Positions 18,227 to 27,900 of a stretch of 56,105 bases of DNA are shown here, piece after piece. The notes beneath the pieces were generated by a model that did no database searches, was not told where the DNA came from, and saw only the letters and a program-made list of their open reading frames with translations. Where the stretch lies: assembly GCA_001515945.1 (NCBI GenBank), contig LOER01000042.1:1-56105 (forward strand), given 5' to 3'. Each line of letters starts with the position of its first letter. Positions within the stretch are counted from its first letter, which is position 1. The position numbers and the translations under genes were made by a program. The DNA comes from Desulfitibacter sp. BRH_c19 (GTDB lineage Bacteria > Bacillota > DSM-16504 > Desulfitibacterales > Desulfitibacteraceae).

Positions 18227-18274
18227 AAATAAATAGCGGAGGATAGTGTGAACAGCACCCTCCGCTATTTATTT
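18227..18274. terminator. Bidirectional terminator between symporter and MFS genes
   Basis: AAATAAATAGCGGAGG pairs perfectly with CCTCCGCTATTTATTT across a 16-base loop, between the converging symporter (+) and MFS (-) genes. A/T flanks on both sides fit use in both directions. Confidence 0.88.
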
Positions 18275-18311
18275 TCTTCTACTAACGAACAAGGAAGTAA
18301 AAGAACTGTCC

Positions 18312-19520
18312 CTACGCTTCCTTGCTAGCTTTGGTGCCAAGTTCAGGAAGAAATAATGCGACAATGCCTAATAACAGTAGGAACAAACTACTCAGCCCAA
18401 ATAGTATAGTATAATTGTCACCTCCGAGAGGTGCAATAATAATAGATGGAATAAAGAAAGCACCAATTAATTGTAACGTAGCTAAAAGCCCTCCAGCACT
18501 TCCTGCATATATAGGTCCTATTTCAGGTAGTAGCATTGGAAATGCCATTAACAACGGAGTACTAATTCCCAAGCAAATCCCCAGAAGGAGAAGAATTGCC
18601 CACATGCTTATTCCTTGAGTCATCCAAGAAGCAAACATAAGAATTGCACCCAAAAAAGCCACAGGCGAAAGAAAAGGTTTCATTCTACCAATCCTATCAG
18701 CCATATACGGACCTATAATATTTCCAAGAATTGTGCCTAAAGTTACCATGGCTGCCATAATACCAGCTTGCCCCGGTTCTATGCCACGTGCTTGAGTTAA
18801 TGCATTTGGCAAGAAACCTAAAAACGCCATATTTGCACCCATAAAACACATCAGCGCTAAACCTGCTAGCCAAATACTCTTACTTTTTGCAGCAATCCTT
18901 ATATATTTAAGAACTGGCTGAGAAGGCAATTCTGGTGCTCCATCTGGCTTGTTTTTTATAAAAATCATCCACAAAATAAACACAACAATCATGATTAACC
19001 CCGCAGTAGTATAAGCACTTTTAACTGTTGAAAAAAATGATGCTGTAATTAGCGTTGCACCCATACCAAATCCTAACGCTGAAAAATAAATACCCATGGC
19101 AGTACCAATTTGTTTTCTAGGAAACCATGCCCCAACAAGTTTGGAAACATTTGCGTTCAAAAGTGCAACACTAAACCCAGATAAGAACATTAAAAGGAAA
19201 AAACTCCAAAAATCAGTAGCCAGATATCGGTAATATGTTCCAATTATTGAAAAAACAAAGCTTACTGCTACTACTCTTTTAACACCAAATCTGTCTGCTA
19301 ATGCACCTGCAACAATACTAAAAAATACTGCGGGCAGCATAGGTGATAAAAGAACCATAGCAAAATTTCCAGATGTTAGGTTTAAATCAGGAATAATCTT
19401 ATATGCCAAAGCAGACACTTGAAATTGTGCATAAACTGAAATAAACGTTGTAGACCACATTATAGCTAGGATTATCCAACGATAATATGGTGACTCTTGT
19501 TTAGAATCATCATTAGTCAT
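18312..19520 (-). CDS. Major facilitator superfamily transporter
   Basis: A 402-residue protein with about 12 hydrophobic segments. The loop between helices 2 and 3 reads GALADRFGVKRV, the classic MFS motif, and the second half repeats it as GPYMADRIGRMKP. No close specificity clue is visible. It follows the URO-D-type methyltransferase in the same direction, separated by an 18-bp hairpin whose edge is about 26 bases before the start codon. AGGAGTG precedes ATG 19520. It may import or export the substrate or demethylated product of the adjacent methyltransferase module; that is context only. Confidence 0.85.
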   Translation of the reverse strand: MTNDDSKQESPYYRWIILAIMWSTTFISVYAQFQVSALAYKIIPDLNLTSGNFAMVLLSPMLPAVFFSIVAGALADRFGVKRVVAVSFVFSIIGTYYRYLATDFWSFFLLMFLSGFSVALLNANVSKLVGAWFPRKQIGTAMGIYFSALGFGMGATLITASFFSTVKSAYTTAGLIMIVVFILWMIFIKNKPDGAPELPSQPVLKYIRIAAKSKSIWLAGLALMCFMGANMAFLGFLPNALTQARGIEPGQAGIMAAMVTLGTILGNIIGPYMADRIGRMKPFLSPVAFLGAILMFASWMTQGISMWAILLLLGICLGISTPLLMAFPMLLPEIGPIYAGSAGGLLATLQLIGAFFIPSIIIAPLGGDNYTILFGLSSLFLLLLGIVALFLPELGTKASKEA

Positions 19521-19545
19521 AATCTATGTTCACTCCTAAAAGCTC

Positions 19546-19583
19546 ATACAATAAACGGCATCTGTAGATGCCGTTTATTGTAT
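19546..19583 (-). terminator. Perfect 18-bp hairpin between methyltransferase and MFS genes
   Basis: ATACAATAAACGGCATCT and AGATGCCGTTTATTGTAT are perfect complements separated by two bases. On the minus strand it lies 22 bases past the methyltransferase stop and just ahead of the MFS ribosome site; the following T-run (GCTTTTAGG) is weak. It could be a leaky terminator or an mRNA processing/stability structure. Confidence 0.7.
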
Positions 19584-19604
19584 ATAATTTTTATATTCCC
19601 TAGC

Positions 19605-20954
19605 TTACTTATACTCTCCATATTTTTTTCCGGCGTTAATCATTGCATGGAGATTATCTGCTTCAGCATCATCAAGTACCGATCCATTGCTTAAAATAAA
19701 GCCTCCATCTTGGGCAACATTTTCCATTAGAAACTTTACATACTCTTCTACTTGCTGAGGTGTACCAACTTTTAGCATAGAGCCTGGTACGTTACCACCA
19801 AAGCAGGCCTTGCCTCCCAGAGCTTTCTTTACACTAACCATGTCAGTTGTATCAAAGAGCCACATTGTTTTTCCTTCTGGAATATCTGAATCCATTATAT
19901 CATTGAGCCTCTGGTTGTATCCGCCTTCAGCAAATAGATATGGGACCAGCCCCTCGTTTATTAACCCTAATATGACAGCCTTAAGAGTTGGCCAATAAAA
20001 CTTGTTAAAATCATTACTTGAAAGAAAACCATCTGCACCTTTATGCAGCGGAATAAAGATTATTGGTACACCACTAGAATTAGCAGCCCGCACACCCATG
20101 TCTACGTTTAGTGCCACAAGTCTATCAAGAGCTTCTAACAGCTTCTTGGGCCGACGGAACATGTCCAGCATGATTGGGCGAGTTCCTCTCATGGTATCCC
20201 CTAGGGTATCAAAGGGTGCCTTTGCAAAACCACCCATAAATCCTGGAAGTCCTTGGGTAGCTTGAATCTCACCTTCCATAGCTCCTATGGCACCTATCCA
20301 CTCAAGAGCAGCATCCCCAGCCTGCATCAGCTTTTTAAGTGATTCTTGAATCGCAGGTATACCAAAGGGAATCATGGATGGCCCTGCAAATGGAAGCTCT
20401 ATGATATCTGTAAATGAAGTCATCGCTGCCCACGGAGCCATAACGCCAAATGTACGAGGTAGATAGTAACGCATCCAGTAAGCTGATGGGTCATTTATAA
20501 GCAAGTCATATTCTTCATCCAACATATATTCTTTTTCAACATATTGATAGGGAGTTTCTGGAGATAATCCTCCTCCACCAGGCCATTGATACAACTTATA
20601 ATCTAAAATTTCAAAGACCTTGCCTGGACCCGCGGTTAAACCGCTAGTAAGTGTATCAATTTCAAATTCTTTATTAAACTTTTTATAAGCTATTCCAAGC
20701 TTTTCATAATCGTACATCATATCTTCTGGGGTAAAGCCTGCATGAAATGCTGGAAAAGCACCAACTGCTAAAGCAATGGGAACCCTTGAAGGTTTTTTAA
20801 GTTCTATTACATCTTTAAGCATCTGAACTCTATCCTTGTATGCTTTTTCCACTTCTGGGCTTGCAAATTTAATAGCAGGATTTGCAAATCTTTTAAACCT
20901 TTCTTCATACTTCTCTTGTGCTGATAGCTTTTCCCAGTTATCAGTCAATTTCAT
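19605..20954 (-). CDS. URO-D-superfamily corrinoid methyltransferase
   Basis: A 449-residue protein of the uroporphyrinogen decarboxylase superfamily. True HemE is about 350 residues and not paired with a corrinoid protein; here the stop-to-start gap to a corrinoid protein gene is one base, which marks a methyltransferase. The zinc-binding His-x-Cys of MtaA/MtbA is not seen; the equivalent strand reads LFAEGGYNQRL, followed by WLFDTTDM and CFGGNVPGSML, as in acetogen demethylases acting on methoxylated or methylated substrates. It should transfer a methyl group from a substrate to the partner corrinoid protein, or from it to an acceptor. ATG 20954 follows GGGGG. The methyl donor is not known. 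Confidence 0.82.
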   Translation of the reverse strand: MKLTDNWEKLSAQEKYEERFKRFANPAIKFASPEVEKAYKDRVQMLKDVIELKKPSRVPIALAVGAFPAFHAGFTPEDMMYDYEKLGIAYKKFNKEFEIDTLTSGLTAGPGKVFEILDYKLYQWPGGGGLSPETPYQYVEKEYMLDEEYDLLINDPSAYWMRYYLPRTFGVMAPWAAMTSFTDIIELPFAGPSMIPFGIPAIQESLKKLMQAGDAALEWIGAIGAMEGEIQATQGLPGFMGGFAKAPFDTLGDTMRGTRPIMLDMFRRPKKLLEALDRLVALNVDMGVRAANSSGVPIIFIPLHKGADGFLSSNDFNKFYWPTLKAVILGLINEGLVPYLFAEGGYNQRLNDIMDSDIPEGKTMWLFDTTDMVSVKKALGGKACFGGNVPGSMLKVGTPQQVEEYVKFLMENVAQDGGFILSNGSVLDDAEADNLHAMINAGKKYGEYK

Positions 20955-20955
20955 A

Positions 20956-21597
20956 TTAGTTCCCCCCTATCCACTTTTTAGCTATGGAAACTGCTTCTAC
21001 AGCATCTTGTCCCCAGCCATCGGCACCAGTATATTCCTTAATCTGGTCATTAATAGGAGCCCCACCTATAAGAATTTTTACATTATCCCTTAGACCTGCA
21101 TCATCAATGGCTTTAACTGTGTCTTTCATTTTATCAAAGGCTAAGGTAAGTAGTGCACTCATACCTACTATTTGAGGATTATGCTCCTTTATAGCTTCCA
21201 CAAACTTGGAAGCTGGCACGTCCACTCCAAGATCATGAACCTTAAAACCGTTAATATCGAACATAAAGGCTACTATGTTTTTGCCAATGTCATGAATATC
21301 ACCCTGTACTGTACCAACTACCACTTTTCCAATATACTTGCTATCGTCTTCTTCAACTTCGTCTACCATCTTAGATTTTGTCAATTCCGATATCTTGGTC
21401 AGCATTTCCCCTGTTAAAATCAATTCTGGCATAAAAAATTCGCCTTTTTCATACTTTTCACCGATAATCTCAACTGCTTTACGAGCATTATCCAGAATTG
21501 CTATGGGATCCACATTTTGGTCTAATAACTCTTGAACTATATTTATGGCTTCTTCCTCACGCATCTCAACAATAGCACTAACTAATTTATCTAACAT
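20956..21597 (-). CDS. Corrinoid (B12-binding) methyl-carrier protein
   Basis: A 213-residue two-domain corrinoid protein of the MtbC/MttC type. Residues about 1-85 form the helical cap (methionine-synthase B12-binding module 1), with the pattern GEKYEKGEFFMPELILTGE. Residues about 88-210 form the Rossmann-like domain with GDIHDIGKN, in which the His is the lower cobalt ligand, then GVDVP, SALLTLAF and GGAPI. It shuttles the methyl group between the adjacent URO-D-type methyltransferase and an acceptor. ATG 21597 follows AGGGAGG. A near-perfect promoter is located at 21732-21760. Confidence 0.93.
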   Translation of the reverse strand: MLDKLVSAIVEMREEEAINIVQELLDQNVDPIAILDNARKAVEIIGEKYEKGEFFMPELILTGEMLTKISELTKSKMVDEVEEDDSKYIGKVVVGTVQGDIHDIGKNIVAFMFDINGFKVHDLGVDVPASKFVEAIKEHNPQIVGMSALLTLAFDKMKDTVKAIDDAGLRDNVKILIGGAPINDQIKEYTGADGWGQDAVEAVSIAKKWIGGN

Positions 21598-21731
21598 AGC
21601 ATCCTCCCTAAATATGATAATTTTACCTTTTTGTATAATATTCAGTTAATTTACACTACCCTCCCTTCTAGCTTATTCTAAAAGACTAAAGTTATTCCGT
21701 TTACAGAAAAGTAGAAACATTCTTGATATAA

Positions 21732-21760
21732 ATTATATAGTTATATATATAAGTTGTCAA
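21732..21760 (-). promoter_or_regulatory. Consensus sigma-70/sigma-A promoter
   Basis: On the minus strand TTGACA (21760-21755), exactly 17 bases, then TATAAT (21737-21732). Both hexamers are perfect consensus. It lies about 135 bases before the corrinoid protein start and should drive the corrinoid protein and URO-D-type methyltransferase genes at high level. Confidence 0.88.
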
Positions 21761-21805
21761 TTACCAATACATTGTAATTTTTAGAATATTTGTTTTTATT
21801 TATAT

Positions 21806-22462
21806 TTATTTGTCGACATCAATCAAACGTTGACAAATTCGCACTCCTTCAATTGCATCATTGCACCAAAATCTGGTCCCAACCAAACTTGCAACTTGTT
21901 GATTTATCTGTCCACCGCCAATAACAATAGGTATTTTGGCCCCGTGGGCTTGCGTTTCCTTATTTAGAAGGTTTATTGTTTCTTTCATTTTTTTATAAGA
22001 AACTGTCAATAATCCAGAAAGACCAACAATATTGGGCTGAAGCTCTCCAATCTTTTCTATAAATGTTATGGGGGCTACATCCACACCTAAATCATGTACC
22101 TTGAATCCATGGCAAGTAAGAAGTATGCTTAAGATATTTTTTCCTAAGTCATGGATATCCCCTTGCACAGTTCCAAGTAGTATACATCCATTGGACCCAT
22201 TGGAAGAATTGCTTCTAAGAAAAGGTTGTATAGTCTCTGTTACTTGACGAAATATCTCACCAGCCATAATCAGCCCTGCTATATAATATTGCCCCTGCTC
22301 ATAACGTTCTCCAACTAAACGCATCCCTCGTTGACAATCATCAATGATATGTAATGGGTCATCTCCAGATTCTATTCTCTTTAATACTAATTCACGCACA
22401 GCTTCTTCCTTTAAGTCTCCGATATTATTTATCAATTGTTCCCTTGCTGTCACGTTTTTCAT
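21806..22462 (-). CDS. Corrinoid (B12-binding) methyl-carrier protein, second
   Basis: A 218-residue corrinoid protein related to the one at 20956-21597 but clearly diverged. It has the helical cap (GERYEQGQYYIAGLIMAGE), then GDIHDLGKN with the cobalt-ligand His near residue 104, GVDVAP, SGLLTVSY and GGGQINQQV. It lies between a GntR regulator and the strong promoter at 21760, so it is probably co-transcribed with the regulator. No methyltransferase follows it directly, so it may share the URO-D-type enzyme or serve another in the window. ATG 22462 follows GGAGGG. Confidence 0.9.
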   Translation of the reverse strand: MKNVTAREQLINNIGDLKEEAVRELVLKRIESGDDPLHIIDDCQRGMRLVGERYEQGQYYIAGLIMAGEIFRQVTETIQPFLRSNSSNGSNGCILLGTVQGDIHDLGKNILSILLTCHGFKVHDLGVDVAPITFIEKIGELQPNIVGLSGLLTVSYKKMKETINLLNKETQAHGAKIPIVIGGGQINQQVASLVGTRFWCNDAIEGVRICQRLIDVDK

Positions 22463-22484
22463 CGGCTAATTCCCTCCATAAATC

Positions 22485-23264
22485 TCAAAATATATCCTGA
22501 ATTCCTACTGTTGTAGTAAAGCGTAATTTATCTCCCCTACAAATGAACCATCCCCAGCTAGTTGGTTTTTCATCAAAATCATAAAAAATGTGTTCAATAC
22601 GAAAAGCCGGAAAACCTTCTTCTGTTTCTAACACCTGGGTCTCTTCATTAGTGATTACTGTTGCCTCTATACTTAATTCGCCTTTCTTAAATTCTGGAGA
22701 GCCCGAACCACTAAAAAGTCCTCGTAACGATGTTACTTCTAATTCAGATTCAACTATAGGTCGAGTTGGATCATATATTAAATATTCCTTATGATAGAAA
22801 AATGGTTCATTGCCTTTAAGTAGTAATCTTCTAATATAAATTACTGCTTCTTTTGGTTGAACATCTAGCTTTTGCATTATACGTTTGTTTGCCAACACAA
22901 TACGGGCTTCAAGAATTTTAACTGTAGTTTTTTTATCCATAAAAAAGTCTTGCAAGCCCTTTAGATAAAAAGCAGCTGAGCCAAGCTTGATAGACCGTAC
23001 AAAAGTTCCTCTTCCTTGAGTAGTAGTTGCAATTTTTTCATCAATGAGTATATTAATAGCTCTTCTTACTGTCATGGGGCTAACCTGATATCGACTACAA
23101 AGTTGAGATTCTGATGGCAATTGATCCCCAGGCCGAAATATACCTGAAGCAATTTGTTGTTTGATTATATTAACCAATTGCATATACGCAGGTTCATAGG
23201 AATTACGATCTATATCAATAAAAGACATGAAATTAGAATTTTTTTTTCCCCGCTCCATTTTCAT
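22485..23264 (-). CDS. GntR-family regulator with UTRA domain
   Basis: A 259-residue regulator. The winged helix (about residues 22-90) reads YMQLVNIIKQQIASG...PGDQLPSESQLCSRYQVSPMTVRRAI, followed by a UTRA effector domain (ILEARIVLANKRIM, CRGDKLRF at the end). It belongs to the HutC-like branch. ATG 23264 is well placed behind GAGGAG, supporting the longer N-terminus. It is divergent from the hydantoinase gene and upstream of the two corrinoid genes, so it may control either or both. Confidence 0.87.
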   Translation of the reverse strand: MKMERGKKNSNFMSFIDIDRNSYEPAYMQLVNIIKQQIASGIFRPGDQLPSESQLCSRYQVSPMTVRRAINILIDEKIATTTQGRGTFVRSIKLGSAAFYLKGLQDFFMDKKTTVKILEARIVLANKRIMQKLDVQPKEAVIYIRRLLLKGNEPFFYHKEYLIYDPTRPIVESELEVTSLRGLFSGSGSPEFKKGELSIEATVITNEETQVLETEEGFPAFRIEHIFYDFDEKPTSWGWFICRGDKLRFTTTVGIQDIF

Positions 23265-23440
23265 CCAAACTCCTCACTATTGCACTAAATTAGATTTTAT
23301 GTACTAACACGAGCTTCAATAATATCTATTATATCACTAAAGGTTCTAAACAACCAAACCGTTGCCCAAGCATATTTACCACGTAGCAACCGATCTATGT
23401 TATGGAAGAAGGATTCCTAAGGTATTTCCTTGAATATTGT

Positions 23441-23466
23441 ATCAATAGTTCTAAGAAACTATTGGT
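23441..23466. promoter_or_regulatory. Inverted repeat between GntR and hydantoinase genes
   Basis: ATCAATAGTT, CTAAG spacer, then AAACTATTGGT: an imperfect palindrome about 50 bases before the hydantoinase start and 180 bases from the divergent GntR start. Candidate operator. Confidence 0.35.
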
Positions 23467-23511
23467 ATACATATGGAATTTAGGCTCTATTCACATTGGA
23501 GGTAGATAAAC

Positions 23512-24891
23512 ATGCAGCTAGTGATTAAAAACGGTATCCTTGTAACACCCTTTAATACCTTTAAAGCAGACCTAGGAGTTAAGAATAATAAAATAGCGGC
23601 AATTGGAGATTTAAGTGGTCTTATGGCAGAAAGGATTATAGATGCCCAGGGCATGTATGTTTTTCCCGGTATTATAGATGTACACACCCACTTTGAAATT
23701 GTTGGAGGGGGTGGTGTAAAAACAGCGGATGACTTCTATACTGGCACCAAAGCAGCTGCTTTAGGAGGAGTCACCACCATCATTGACTTTACAAAACAGG
23801 AAAAGGATGAATTTATAAGTGATGCAAATAATAAAAGGTTATTAGAGGCAAAGGACAAGGTTTGCATTGATTTTGGACTCCACAGCCATTTTACTGACTT
23901 AAACAAGGATTCCTTTGATGCCATACCTGATGTGATAAATGCTGGGTACTCTACCTTTAAGCTTTTTATGACCTATAAAAAGGCTGGTTTTTTAATTGAG
24001 GATGGAGAACTACTTGAAACAATTAGGAAAACACACGAAAGCAACGGGATGGTCATGGTTCATGCAGAAAATGATTCAATATGTGAGTATTATACAGAAA
24101 AATATATTAATGAAGGTAAATTATTGCCAAAGTATCATGCCTGCAGCAGGCCTAACATTGCTGAAGCAGAGGCTGTCTCTAAAGCAGCACTCTTTGCAAG
24201 TGAAACTAATAGTCTGTTATACATAGTTCACCTCTCTACAGCACAGGGTTCACAGATAGTTGAAGAGGCACGAAAAAATGGTGTAAAGATAATGGCAGAA
24301 ACTTGCCCACAATATCTCATCCTAACAGATGATAAATATTTAGAAACTAACGGTCATTATCATATTGCAGCACCACCCCTCAGAAAGAAGGCCGATCAGG
24401 ATAAGCTCTGGGAAGGTATCACTAAAGGATATATACCTGTAGTCAGCACTGACCATTGTTCATTTACTACTAAACAAAAAGATGCAGGTAGAGAGTCCTT
24501 TAAGGATGTGCCACCTGGTATTCCAGGTACTGAAACTCTACTACCACTAATGCATCATTTCGGAGTAAACCAAGGTAGAATATCATTTAACAAACTAATA
24601 GAGGTATTATGCCATAATCCCGCTAAAATCTTTGGACTGTATCCCAACAAAGGAACTTTAACTGTAGGTACTGATGCAGACATCATCATTTTCGATCCCA
24701 ATAAAAAAGTACGTTTGGGCGCAGATACTCTTCATATGGGTAGTGACTATTCTCCCTATGAAGGCATAGAAGTACAGGGCTATCCAGCAACTACTATTTT
24801 AAGAGGTAATATAATAGTAGAAAATGGTCAATTTCTAGGCAAAGAGGGTGCTGGGCAGTTTATTAAAAGACAAAAGCCCAAGTATTTATAG
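23512..24891 (+). CDS. hyuA: Dihydropyrimidinase/hydantoinase
   Basis: A 459-residue cyclic amidohydrolase. Metal ligands are plain: VHTHFE gives His58 and His60, STFKLFMTYKK places the carboxylated bridging lysine at about residue 150, and later His and Asp residues occur in VHLSTAQ and STDHCSF. C-terminal CHNPAKIFGLYPNKG is typical of hydantoinase/dihydropyrimidinase. It opens cyclic diamides (hydantoins, dihydropyrimidines, or allantoin-like rings). In selenium-linked purine clusters a hydantoinase (HyuA) accompanies YgeW, YgeY, YgfK and SsnA, as here. TTGGAGG precedes ATG 23512. It is on the plus strand, divergent from GntR. Confidence 0.9.
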   Translation: MQLVIKNGILVTPFNTFKADLGVKNNKIAAIGDLSGLMAERIIDAQGMYVFPGIIDVHTHFEIVGGGGVKTADDFYTGTKAAALGGVTTIIDFTKQEKDEFISDANNKRLLEAKDKVCIDFGLHSHFTDLNKDSFDAIPDVINAGYSTFKLFMTYKKAGFLIEDGELLETIRKTHESNGMVMVHAENDSICEYYTEKYINEGKLLPKYHACSRPNIAEAEAVSKAALFASETNSLLYIVHLSTAQGSQIVEEARKNGVKIMAETCPQYLILTDDKYLETNGHYHIAAPPLRKKADQDKLWEGITKGYIPVVSTDHCSFTTKQKDAGRESFKDVPPGIPGTETLLPLMHHFGVNQGRISFNKLIEVLCHNPAKIFGLYPNKGTLTVGTDADIIIFDPNKKVRLGADTLHMGSDYSPYEGIEVQGYPATTILRGNIIVENGQFLGKEGAGQFIKRQKPKYL

Positions 24892-24900
24892 GGGTATAAA

Positions 24901-24937
24901 AAACTAACTCTTGCCTCGTATTGGCAAGAGTTAGTTT
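24901..24937. terminator. Bidirectional terminator between hydantoinase and ygfK
   Basis: AAACTAACTCTTGCC pairs perfectly with GGCAAGAGTTAGTTT across a seven-base loop; T-runs follow on both strands. It serves the converging hydantoinase (+) and YgfK (-) genes. Confidence 0.9.
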
Positions 24938-24968
24938 TTAATTATTCAAAATTGAAAATGTCAATTTG

Positions 24969-27900
24969 TCAAGCCTGACCCCATTTAAAATATACTTCCC
25001 AAACTAAGGCCAGAATGGATGGATCTAAGTCTGATGAGGTTCTTCCTTTTTCATCATATTTTACTGTGGATACATTACCTTCTACTCTAACCTTAAAGGT
25101 AGTTTCTTTTCCTTCCTCCACCACAAAGAAACCGTCATTCTCACTATCATTGAAGTCCTCTTCGCTCCAGAAAAGGGTAAACTTTTCCTTATATGGAGCT
25201 CCGTCATATGGACAGAAGATGGCACAGTTGCCGCATTCATTACACATACCGTCTATATGAACAACCTGATTCAGTGATTTCAGTCTGCCATCATCAAGCT
25301 TAACCGTAACATTTGCTCTGTTTGGACAGACCTCTGTACATACATTGCAGATATAGTTACATTCCAGACATCTATCTGCTTCTCTTTGTACGTCTTCAGG
25401 TCGGCCTTTAAGGTTACCTCTTCTTTCTACTATTTCTGGATGCCTCTTTTTGTGGTCAAAGACTATATCTGCAACCATATCCTTACCTTCTTCAAGCTGT
25501 TCCTGGGTAATAATTTCCTTAGCTACTTTTTTACCTTGGGCCATTGCCTCTACAACTGTTGATGGTCCTGTTAAAGCATCTCCACCTATAAATACTTTAT
25601 CAATATTTGTTTCATTGGTGGCTGGGTTAACCTTGATATTGCCCTTATCATCAACTTCTAATCCTTGTTTCCTCAGTATATCAAGATCTACACTCTCACC
25701 TACAGCCGAAAGAACGGTATCAATTTCTACTTCTGCAGTCTTTTTGGTTGAAACAGGTCTTCTCCTACCAGATGCATCCAGTTCACTAAGCTCCATTATC
25801 TCACACTTTAACTTACCGTTAGATAATGAGATAGGTGCTAACAGCTCTTTAAATATTACACCATCATCAATAGCAGCTAGTAGCTCTTCCTTATCAGCGG
25901 GCATATATTCTTTTGTTCTTCTATAAACAATATACACCTTATCTACTCCACTAACCCTGGTAGCTGCCCTTGCAGCGTCCATGGCAGTATTACCTCCACC
26001 AATTACTGCAACGTTTTTACCTAGTTTTAAATCTTCCTTATAATTGTATTGCTCTAGGAAGCTGATTGCACTAATTACCTTGTCACCAGCACCTTGAATT
26101 TGAACTGGATTTGACTTAGCAGCTCCAATAGCAAGGTAAATATATTCAAAACCCTGGGACTTCAAGTCTTCTATTGAGAAATTCTCACTTATTCCAAGCT
26201 TGAATTTTACTCCCATTTTCTTTACCAATTCAATGTCACTATTGATATCTTCTCTGGCAATCCTAAACTCAGGGATTATATGTTGTACAGTACCCCCTGG
26301 CATTTCCCTTTTATCAAAGGCAGTAACATCCATTCCGGATTTTGCTAGGAAGTAAGCCGCGGCTAAACCTGAAGGGCCAGCACCAATAATTGCCACTTTC
26401 CCATAGACCTTTTCTTGACTTTCTTTTACTTTACCCATAAATGCTTTATATCCCTTTTGGGCCGCCTCTTTTTTCAAGTCGCGAATATGAACTGACCTAT
26501 CATAATCCAAACGAGTACACTTGGTCATGCAATTATGATTACAAATTGTTCCTGTAATAAAGGGTAAAGGATTCTTGTCAACTATTAATTCAAAAGCCTC
26601 ATCATGTCTACCCTCACCAACTAGCCTAGTGTATTCTGGGATATCCTGTTCAATAGGGCAGCCTACTGTACAAGGAGCCACAAAACAATCCGTGAGAGGA
26701 AGCTTTTTGGAGATTTTCCGGCTCTCTCCTATTTTCCTTTCCTTAGCATAATTTGCATCCTCCATAGCTTCTGCTGCCAAGCCCTTAAGTTTCTCTAAAT
26801 CAATTTTATTGAAGCTCTTAGTTAAATGTCCTTCTAGTTCATCAGCCATTTGCTTTAATCTGTAATAGCCTCCGGGCTTTAAGATGGTAGTTGCCACAGT
26901 AATTGGCTGAATGCCCGTATCAAAGATGCGAACAATATTAAAGTAGTCTGCACCACCCGAATAGGAAATGTTAATATTGCCTTGAAACTCAGTCGCAAGC
27001 TTATAGGCAAGATTAATAGTTAGGGCAAAAAGCGACTTTCCTGACATATACATTTCTTCTCCAGGAAGCTCACCTTTAGCTATTTTCACAGGCAGGGTAT
27101 TTGACAATTTTACTCCAAATTCTCTCTTATTTTCTGCTGCATACTTTTTGAGTCTCTTGACCATGGCTATTCCATCATCATACTGCAGGTCATGGGTAAA
27201 GGATTCTTCCTTTAATTCAATATAATGATAGCCCATCTTATGAAGAGTATTTTTCACATATTCATATCCTAGTAAAGTGGGATTCATTTTCACAAATGTA
27301 TGCACTTTTTTCTCCGAAATTAGATACCTACAGATTTTCTCAATCTCTGTTGGAGGGCATCCGTGCATCGTAGATAGAGTAATAGAGTCACATATATTTG
27401 AAGAGATATTATCTATATATTCTTCGTTAACATTTTTAAAGTATTTTATCTCTTCTTTAAGGACTTTCTTGAATTCCTTAAATACATCTCGATCTGAAGC
27501 ATCCTTCATTCCTTCAATAAAGCTATTAACCTTCTCTGACTTGATCCCCTCTAGGTCATAACCAACACTCATATTAAACATGAAGGAACGCTTCTCAATC
27601 CCAAATATTTCTTTTTGAATAATGTTAAGCAAAAACCATCCTTTGACATATTCTTCAAATGCACTTTCTATGGTGAGCTCTGTAGACCATTCAGTATTAT
27701 AGCACTCGTCTTCAGCATGGATACAAGGCTTTGGGAATTCTAATGCATCTAATATCTGAACTGTTTTTAGCTCTATAAACCTGCCCCCACATAGATAAGA
27801 GGTTACGATATTTTGGGCAAGCTGAGTATTGGGACCTGCTGCTGGACCAATGGGTGTATCTAACTCATCTTCAAACAGATTTATTTTATTGTTAGTTTCC

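Noticed and set aside
19605-20954. Uroporphyrinogen decarboxylase (HemE) of heme synthesis
   Set aside because: Too long at 449 residues, adjacent to a corrinoid protein gene, and no other heme genes nearby; the methyltransferase branch fits better.
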